This document shows, in pieces, positions 27,301 through 30,943 of a DNA stretch of 30,943 bases (its first letter is position 1; the number at the start of each line of letters is the position of its first letter). A program made the translations under genes and the position numbers. The stretch is from a virus. Under the pieces are notes generated by a model. It did not search any database. It saw only the letters and a list, made by a program, of their open reading frames with translations, and was not told the DNA's origin. The stretch spans positions 1-30,943 of the IMG/VR virus record IMGVR_UViG_3300028829_000820. One strand, given 5' to 3'.

Positions 27301-28094
27301 GTGTTAAGAACTATGTCGCGCTGTCCTGAAGATCCAGAAAATAGATTCAACCTAAATGGATCTGAGCCGTCAGCAGAAGCACTAACATATAGTGTTACTC
27401 GGCCATAAGAGTCGCTACCAGAAGTCTCTCCGTTCCAAAGATCAAAAATGACTTCCTTCTCTGTCAAGCTAGGTATAAACTCAGCTTTGTTCATCCAGAA
27501 CTCAACTGTCACACCTCTATTGAAATCCATTAAGAAGTTATCAGTTCTTGTTCCATTGCGACCCAAGTCAGTGAGCCCAAGTGTATCATAAGGGTCTTCG
27601 TCATACTTGTTTGACAAATCGAAAGTGTCGCTAAGTGGCTTGCCTATCATGCCGCCAGAAGCAGTGTTCATAGTTCCGCGAATAGTGATATATTCTGGAG
27701 TCGCAGGACGGCCATAACCACCTGCTGTACTTGCTTGTGTTCCCCAACCATCTGATGAGAATACAATATGACCATTCTGTCGAGGATAAATATTCTCGAA
27801 AATATATAGGTCGATATAAGACGAGGAGTTTAGAAACTGAACCTTCTCATATTCAGATCCATCATACGGATACTGATTTGAGATGTTCTCCATCGCACTG
27901 CGATAGTAAAGCTCAGCAGAACCAAACTTAGCAAAGCTAGAAGCACTACTAAAGTTAATATTAGGGATCAAACGCTTCTTGAGTTCGACCTTGGCTCGGA
28001 GGTTCCGAACGGACTCAATATCGTTAAAGTTCTCTTCAAGATTAGTGTTTTGGACGACCTTCTTAGGCCCAAACAGATCTCTTGCTTTTGGCAT
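18363..28094 (-). CDS. Giant virion protein (3243 aa) with laminin-G/concanavalin-like domains
   Basis: At 9.7 kb this gene is nearly a third of the window. Residues about 190-370 form a LamG-type jelly roll: VTVEFWMNKAEF, then DGNWHHYAVSIKN, RIRVYLDGEL and LSASLDEFRYWKTERS. A second related fold is likely at about 690-890 (NEWTFAVSVFS, FAGADRTNFSGT, VEIGHIRHYDNVILS, EAHAKD). Between them is a helical block with SSMLFNTFPNFVIDED and QIYSNIYNNAVHLLKSKGTQ. Around 1083-1107 lies FYDYYKWFDDSVFNFILQLV. The centre is long, Ser, Thr, Asn and Gly-rich and beta-type. The C-terminal part has KLRKQLTVREAVVAIPFRN, YIFEFEHTFDENDLSYIWQN and RWMVFKVKQ-like WMVFKVKQKA, then a Gln/Thr-rich tail. Very large proteins with these blocks are familiar to me from marine phages, but their place in the virion is not. 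LamG folds suggest glycan binding. GAGG lies six bases before the ATG at 28094. Confidence 0.88.
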   Translation of the reverse strand: MPKARDLFGPKKVVQNTNLEENFNDIESVRNLRAKVELKKRLIPNINFSSASSFAKFGSAELYYRSAMENISNQYPYDGSEYEKVQFLNSSSYIDLYIFENIYPRQNGHIVFSSDGWGTQASTAGGYGRPATPEYITIRGTMNTASGGMIGKPLSDTFDLSNKYDEDPYDTLGLTDLGRNGTRTDNFLMDFNRGVTVEFWMNKAEFIPSLTEKEVIFDLWNGETSGSDSYGRVTLYVSASADGSDPFRLNLFSGSSGQRDIVLNTSQTTGTLADGNWHHYAVSIKNPTSGNDRIRVYLDGELKSTFTSSFNLGDVTGGIKARIGALLTAPSGTTAVATAGKLSASLDEFRYWKTERSVENVAKYYRTNIYGGVNTDIANTELGAYYKFNEGISNIDTLDSVVLDYSGRISNGKWTGYPGSGARSTSSAIVLAGVAPQEFKDPVIYKNHPDYISTLNALVASGSLHDSQNSSMLFNTFPNFVIDEDVDNNLKQTVQIVANTFDELYLQIQEINKVKDISYGSKTSLEEDIDQKAYPDMDRVLESVGLDTKELFNNETLLEFARNRNDKKIFKNPLDLTDVRNQIYSNIYNNAVHLLKSKGTQKSVRNFLRTIGVSEQIVQLKGYSSNRKYTIEDRFENNLLPKKYISFDSGSLLNATIFQTASSGNPNARGQFYVTGTQNATGSFSSEVNVFFPRKKEVDEVGYYTTNFLTSSIFGIHLLDNTGSYNFNTPDSNFHLVALRPFEESRDAKFALRNAAGSILLTSSLYKEVYTGNEWTFAVSVFSDLEDWGTGVSGSSPKYFFSLSGYNTEGDFVKDNFTVSASVATAYAQRLLTKEKTYFAGADRTNFSGTVLTKTDVEIGHIRHYDNVILSQEAVEAHAKDRNIFGTSRATKNFSLFNAGAATGSYIPEVSTILFNVDFQTVTGSDSSGEFLAVDFASGSLSASQDIRNDYTAPYGAEFATQYEFKGIGFPASSTGFVDNKIIIGSDIQFPEQVNTSDLVKVLTSDDEVFNSDFSPETLYYSLEKSFAGAFSREIVDFIGNVTEFNNIIGEAGAFYRQDYGKLDNLRTLFFQRVRSVKDFNKFYDYYKWFDDSVFNFILQLVPETANLRTGMQDIIENHMLERDKVLNPYPLFRQVVEDTNTFGATLQGINDLDYNWKYGHAPVTDTTNQNNNAVWWQQRAERTGSVSSGDNSVDADIASIKIIKESRNIREYRKNFTPAGVSYFKPDSVNNQIMENVSVKIEQDKTVFGGLNVAARKDINLLRSIVSRFVDAADIRVRSDFVETLTINDDVELDDKRKRDFDIQSFDGDLGRKVSNFASGNVETLFPGNILSASYNSPSLAGYNNTAANNINIGNIHLDYGLANEIPMQGVFTEAHVGGLQYRHNDLNTSSATTERPEGFKIGYNATQQRVFLGPPQAANLAITTVDTDLPYAPWTRDEGAKRPINIRNIKYGTGSQVYGNYRYEYNLMQLNGRNTNNPDFVKAEGFGTGSLTSSFITGVADYTKPTRPARKQIIVNRFSSPGDPLTAGDNQGGVGLDYEAAELSPYSHMNYRNLVTRIPLNTIFLVNHAVTGGFSSDQNNSGTILYNPSNVTSSNYLGTSSVFGVGVPSFHKTQRAGRQVRWSYTGSDFLTGAAANSTTKTLYDNYYVVSSLPGSELRYAWITSSYESSYILGYQTADGEVSTSAGLISEIVFTSGSDRNSSLSFVGANLYVVTDGLRSAVPTIDTNTLTVTFPSTSSVLVNDFILNTNGPYGYSSFKQVRVGENRVNRYLKNNNLFAYPSTTERTVFDPFPISRTIIEETTLVTTQSVISCRYDPVEIRVTIDGRDHILNVENGNQKLYFSQDVINNGYDLIAGANDSAFDNMIGTLTEDDTFVINNIKYRETIWPSEENSYLEKVRERAGFQNNFWRDTQTNRSSKGGNTKPFGATDNNSFYARSAWDLDIFDEFETATFKTAGNSGTGKTSTPGANTSPSAFDTKPGILQNTTTYNKVRNNATGGPSFPGQPRLGGATNINVQPLLYRNHFLQDPRSTVSRHGMQIELSGGVPIQDLPNPPGSASNHVYSLLGSGFAKWEAGAQAGYFTSSNGVETFASKSSAPFDDSYDVYNLDVKTKRKDLSIIPEYISSDFIGLENIDVFSSSSFNENFSIKLSNPSRDAVRPLLRGLPQNSSQKDFFKIYSHSDFLKHFDEVRDGAADGGLEPGALTLRFRGIKKFLPYNGFYPAERSTEVAQKFFDVYRDTSITLPSGTAGTQFSDTNKYRPVLQTLFAPGLLYNAVKSGMAVDYPIFTGSYSETARVISPGLNENDSPAGSTIRYNAYRGIGSDFHKRIPFEALYKPSLLQGVIVDNEPTQMANLGPISNRLTNIVNIASNDNTYIDMVNNYLAESVNFFLDSGQTTRILSDRQANFNTVTPGKAYGMRIKMYRSADRARLNSGSYGNYPVPQIVEEDFKRPEIYIYINKGLLAGSEVGAIYPEFPCIADSADTNWRSNFSASFIFSGTTQGIWRVDGKSSFDASSEQDDTYSAAGNEFEFDTVAGPGQTRNWQSVAQNLVSVINLSPHYNATSFEAEIDYTAITSGSCAGTLPSTEEYSDFVVIKVESVTNEDGVTLHVSNSNTPANTDNGLDNFFFVSNQNLADIDEDITTQTDNAKARIGSGSFTGAGAANTYARPTVTMYSRPTAFGPPIVGMTGTNSPASVFSGTYDSANGYNLPYTPPYYDGEAWLDVVYVPPGTSISGATAADQEGFKPVITGDPNSSKQLFSFPDSDAATTFDRRQDGLFVKYWRFDKDAGENPGRGDGLPARDDRLNSNAMQISASIDAFEVVGEGDDARWSIQLKFETPVLNFGHLTSYSSVTQPNGELSASVPRGIWHQFGRIPKEDEGIYLKVEEIPVNWLNNHPSGVIGTGRDQTGVGATGAGNAYTIRPFGDDSIAVGVDTDISLADVCGFTSEPVKVGKLRKQLTVREAVVAIPFRNVNGEKELFSLVQDNEGARERIQDIIATVDDSTSPNALNSVGKQIQKMKRYNFPPYLDFIKYADKVEPYSAYIFEFEHTFDENDLSYIWQNLTPPSGQIIEEVEETVTHNLRTRELLGWYSEVFYRNEIPEDIQWMVFKVKQKAKTSYERDILGKTVSEAEGERFFGFNWPYDHFSLVEMGKLDVQVDMLSNEFIRQDISGINDQLQGTNQEGVFSADVASKAETARSQGGLTQSPAGTNQQTVIATQPDGTQTTVVVTSNPNSINQGGSR

Positions 28095-28113
28095 ACTTAT
28101 CCTCTAGTACTAA

Positions 28114-29604
28114 TTACTCTGCCTGAAGTTTTTCTACTCTAAATTTGAACACTTCTGACTGAATATCCCACTTGCCGGTATATTCATTATAGTGGCAGAG
28201 TTGAATGCCATATCCATAATCTGGTTCGAGCATTCCAATGTCCAACTCAAAATAATTTCCTCTGTCATCATAATTTAACAAGGTTTCGAGATCTGAGCCA
28301 GTACCAAATGGAATTATTTTTAAATCATCTGCTAAACGGTATACCGAGAAGCTTGAACTTGGAATGATTGTTGTTTCAGGTCTCGCAGTAGATACAGTAT
28401 AAATAGTTGGAGACCAGTTTCTTGGACGTGTATAAACTCTAAACTGTGCTGTTTCATCCGGGTAATAAACAGGCTTAAGATTTGTGATTTTATTCAAATA
28501 TCTCTCGGAGAAGGCATCTGTAGAAGCATCAAATGTGATCGGTTCTATAGAGCCGGTCTTGAACTGTGTTGTAAGATCTCCGTTATGCCAGACATCGAAC
28601 AAGGTCTCCAAAGGAGTAGATGAAGCTGTGATAGCAAAAGTACACTTGTAAATACCAGTTGAAACATGGGAACCGGTTGCGACTGTAGGTGCTCCCGAGT
28701 TAACATTTGTGTTATCGACTACCAAGTTTAGTGCCGCACCACTTGGCGCTGTTGAGCCAGAGAAGACCGAAACATAAATGTTTCCGGTGCCAATAGAAGG
28801 GATATTTACAAGTCTGCCCCTTACCCTATTGTATAAATAAAGTGTATTTAGATTGTCCGCTGCGGGCGCAAGAGAACTTGAATAGTAGAACTGCCCCCTA
28901 TCATCAAATACAGTTGGAGCAAAGCGGGCTTCAATGATTGGGCGCTTATAAAAGAACTCCGAGGAGCGAGCAAAGAACTTTTTGGTGTAGTATGAACGGC
29001 TTGTAGAATCTTCTTCAGAAGAGGTAAAGAATACGCCAAGACCGTAGTTTGGTCGTGTACCATCCAGCCACTCTTCAATAATAGTTGTTACATCAACTTC
29101 AAGGTCTTCTGTTCCAATATCAAAAAACTGGCTACCAGTGGGATCGCCAGAGGCCGTTAAAAAGTCGCCACCTTGGCTTGCCCAAGCATTGCCTTGGCTT
29201 GCAGAAATCCAGTTTGAAACACCTGCATCAGAATAGTTCTCCATATCAAGGCCGACACCTTCGGTCCAAGACTGTGATATAGACGCATCCACAAGATTAA
29301 ACTGCTTTGGAAGAGTTTGGCCGTGTTTGGCGTTGTAGAGTTTGAAATAAAAGTTCACAGACCCGGAAGCAGGTATTTCACCAGATGTCCTAGAAGTGGA
29401 AATCTGTGTTGTATCAAACTCAATAATGGCTCTTGACTTCTCAGTTGTGAGCCCTGAGGAAGAGCTTGCTTGCCCATAAATAGAAAAGACTTCAAGTATA
29501 TCAGCAGCACCCATGTTTGAACCAGTACCGCGAGTAGTTAAGTTAGCCTCAAAAGCATTCGTAATAGTGTTATCTTTTGTAGCATAATATCTTTTGATAC
29601 CCAT
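28114..29604 (-). CDS. Virion structural protein (496 aa), DNRLRE-like N-terminal domain
   Basis: Begins MGIKRYYATKDNTITNAFEA and continues with NLTTRGTGSNMGAADILEVF. Then SRAIIEFDTTQI, SWTEGVGLDMENYSD, LEVDVTTIIEEWLDG, and NYGLGVFFTSSEEDS with SYYTKKFFARSSEFF. This order (beta strands, 'SWTEG', 'DVT..I..W', 'N.G..') is that of DNRLRE-type beta-sandwich domains found on surface and fibre proteins. The C-terminal half contains YYSSSLAPAADNLNTLYLYN and RGRLVNIPSIGTGNIYVSVF, likely a second beta domain. I recall close relatives in uncultured marine phages. It lies between the gp6-like gene (TAATG overlap) and the giant protein gene (19-base gap). Probably a baseplate- or tail-associated component. 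Confidence 0.8.
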   Translation of the reverse strand: MGIKRYYATKDNTITNAFEANLTTRGTGSNMGAADILEVFSIYGQASSSSGLTTEKSRAIIEFDTTQISTSRTSGEIPASGSVNFYFKLYNAKHGQTLPKQFNLVDASISQSWTEGVGLDMENYSDAGVSNWISASQGNAWASQGGDFLTASGDPTGSQFFDIGTEDLEVDVTTIIEEWLDGTRPNYGLGVFFTSSEEDSTSRSYYTKKFFARSSEFFYKRPIIEARFAPTVFDDRGQFYYSSSLAPAADNLNTLYLYNRVRGRLVNIPSIGTGNIYVSVFSGSTAPSGAALNLVVDNTNVNSGAPTVATGSHVSTGIYKCTFAITASSTPLETLFDVWHNGDLTTQFKTGSIEPITFDASTDAFSERYLNKITNLKPVYYPDETAQFRVYTRPRNWSPTIYTVSTARPETTIIPSSSFSVYRLADDLKIIPFGTGSDLETLLNYDDRGNYFELDIGMLEPDYGYGIQLCHYNEYTGKWDIQSEVFKFRVEKLQAE

Positions 29605-30943
29605 TACTTAATCTCTCCCTTAATATCGGTAGTTGGGAACTTGACTTGGAAAGCAACATTTTCTGGTGGGATGATTCTGCGACCGTCAGGTGTTGTATAT
29701 CTTGCCAAGTTAATGAAGTTGTCGTTATAATTAGTTCCAGTCTTTACGACAAACTCTGCCTTAGAAACATCGGCAACACCGTCCACTTCTTTAAGAACCG
29801 AATATACATCAAGAATACTTAACGGCTCACCAATAAATGTGGGTCTAGAATAGAAGTTTTGAATCGCTAGAAGTGAGTTCTCCAAAACCTCAAAAGCGTT
29901 ATACGGCTGCAATACGGATATTGAGAAGTTAATCCCAACATTAATAATGATACCGTTCTGGACATCAATAGTGTCGCCAATCATGCGGTAGCGATTGATC
30001 CAGTTCTTGATGTTGTTTTTAGTAGCTAAGTTAGGAGCCTCAAGCCTACCATTTTGATCTGATGATAAAACATATAGATTGATGTTTCTATTGTTCGCAT
30101 CTGCGTCTCGAACTGCTCGGACTCTCCTGATGTTGCCAAACTGGGAAGGTAGCGTATAGCAAAGTGCTTCGTAGTCTTGTGCTGTGACGGCTCGGTTTTG
30201 GGCAGCAAACGCATCAAGAGCCAACTGTTTTAGATCTTCGAGTGTCGGGATTGCACTACTGGCATTAATAGGCTCTTCGTTGAAACATTCCAAAGATCCT
30301 AGAACATCTGCTCTCTGTGTTGCGGTAGTATTTTCAATATTATTAAAATCAATAACCGCAGTTGCCACATTAACAATACTGCCAACACTGGAGTTTGTTG
30401 TTGCATCAATATTTCTTCTGTACCTGACTGTAAGAGTAGTGTTCTCTGGTGCGATACCAAAAGCATTGTTTGAGATTAAGTTTTTGGGGTCAAAAGTAGT
30501 GTCAGTGACGTATGATCTTCCAAACTGTTGGAATGTGACTGCCGAGGGTTCTGGAACTCTATTCTCTTCTACTGTGTTTTCCGATCCATGCCCAAACACC
30601 AATACAGTGTTTGCTAAAGACTTCTCTGTAATGAATCTTCTGGGTACTGGTGTCGGAATAAGCAACGAAGGAGACTGTTGTCTGGTCGATTGATTGACGT
30701 TGATTTGCTCTTTATAGACGACCTCTTCTGACAAGTTTTCAACTTCAAAATATTCATTACCATCAGTATCAACAACTGAGATTATCTCTGTTATATTCGC
30801 ATCGTTAATGGTAACTTTCTTGAACTTTTGGAATGCTCCAACATCAATCTCGACAGTTCTAAACTCTCCAGATATTACATCTGCGTATGCTTTGACCGCA
30901 AATGACGTTGGCAAGCCAGTAGTGTCGCTAATCCTTGCATCTA
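29604..30943 (-). CDS. Baseplate wedge protein, T4 gp6-like / baseplate-J-like, 5' end outside the window
   Basis: The frame is open to the right edge (reading DARISDTTGLPTSFAVKAY at its visible start), so the TTG at 30914 is not a convincing start and the gene is partial. The diagnostic block is RAVTAQDYEALCYTLPSQFG, then NIRRVRAVRDADANNRNINLYVL, KNNIKNWINRYRMIGDTIDV and INVGINFSI. These follow the C-terminal region of T4 gp6, which forms the ring of baseplate wedges in contractile tails. After that, NFYSRPTFIGEPLSILDVYS and VDGVADVSKAEFVVK match the same family order. This is the best evidence that the phage has a contractile tail. The stop overlaps the next ATG (TAATG), and GGAG just before serves the next gene. 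Confidence 0.85.
   Translation of the reverse strand, partial: DARISDTTGLPTSFAVKAYADVISGEFRTVEIDVGAFQKFKKVTINDANITEIISVVDTDGNEYFEVENLSEEVVYKEQINVNQSTRQQSPSLLIPTPVPRRFITEKSLANTVLVFGHGSENTVEENRVPEPSAVTFQQFGRSYVTDTTFDPKNLISNNAFGIAPENTTLTVRYRRNIDATTNSSVGSIVNVATAVIDFNNIENTTATQRADVLGSLECFNEEPINASSAIPTLEDLKQLALDAFAAQNRAVTAQDYEALCYTLPSQFGNIRRVRAVRDADANNRNINLYVLSSDQNGRLEAPNLATKNNIKNWINRYRMIGDTIDVQNGIIINVGINFSISVLQPYNAFEVLENSLLAIQNFYSRPTFIGEPLSILDVYSVLKEVDGVADVSKAEFVVKTGTNYNDNFINLARYTTPDGRRIIPPENVAFQVKFPTTDIKGEIK

Noticed and set aside
18363-28094. Interpreting the giant protein as a tape measure
   Set aside because: It lacks long helical repeats and hydrophobic segments and instead has beta-sandwich, LamG-type domains.
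30912-30914. TTG at 30914 as the start of the gp6-like gene
   Set aside because: The frame is open to the window edge and reads plausible protein before the TTG; gp6-like proteins are longer, so the gene is truncated by the window.

Overview
The window is a stretch of a tailed-phage genome of myovirus type. Every gene I can support lies on the minus strand, so genes are read from high to low coordinates. The phage assignment rests on a T4 gp6-like baseplate protein (partial, right edge), a T4 gp17-like large terminase (partial, left edge), a run of large tail or baseplate proteins, and a replication/recombination block. Several proteins resemble families I remember from marine virus assemblies; that is recall, not a search result. 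The host cannot be named. Strong AGGAG-type ribosome sites fit a bacterial host, and spanin-like membrane proteins suggest a Gram-negative one.

Layout in transcription order. (1) 30943-8313, virion module: gp6-like baseplate wedge (5' end outside the window), a 496-aa structural protein, a 3243-aa giant with laminin-G-like folds, a 328-aa protein, a 1072-aa protein, a tail protein split over two frames (14124-11711), a 299-aa protein, and two paralogous proteins of 364 and 447 aa. (2) 8313-7289: a small membrane-associated protein with an HExxH metalloprotease motif, then a decayed NUMOD3/HNH homing endonuclease broken by a frameshift. (3) 7292-2250, DNA metabolism: RuvC-like resolvase, DnaG-type primase, a 138-aa protein with an N-terminal amphipathic peptide, and a fused Mre11-Rad50 (SbcD-SbcC, T4 gp47-gp46) protein. 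The fused gene has its own predicted promoter, and its ribosome site lies in a perfect 14-bp hairpin. (4) 2229-448: a holin-like protein, two coiled-coil membrane proteins of spanin-like architecture, a zinc-ribbon protein and a 132-aa protein. (5) 448-1: start of the large terminase.

Genes are packed with TAATG, TGATG or ATGA junctions, which suggests translational coupling along long transcripts. The resolvase, primase and Mre11-Rad50 proteins fit a phage that replicates by recombination and must clear branched DNA before the terminase packages it. No tRNA, CRISPR array, integrase or convincing intrinsic terminator was seen. Once the HNH fragment at 7289-7561 is recognised, no stretch above 300 bases lacks a gene.

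Points most worth following: the promoter/hairpin in front of the Mre11-Rad50 gene, the Mre11-Rad50 fusion itself, the two-frame tail protein, and the HNH fragment whose last codons carry the next gene's ribosome site.
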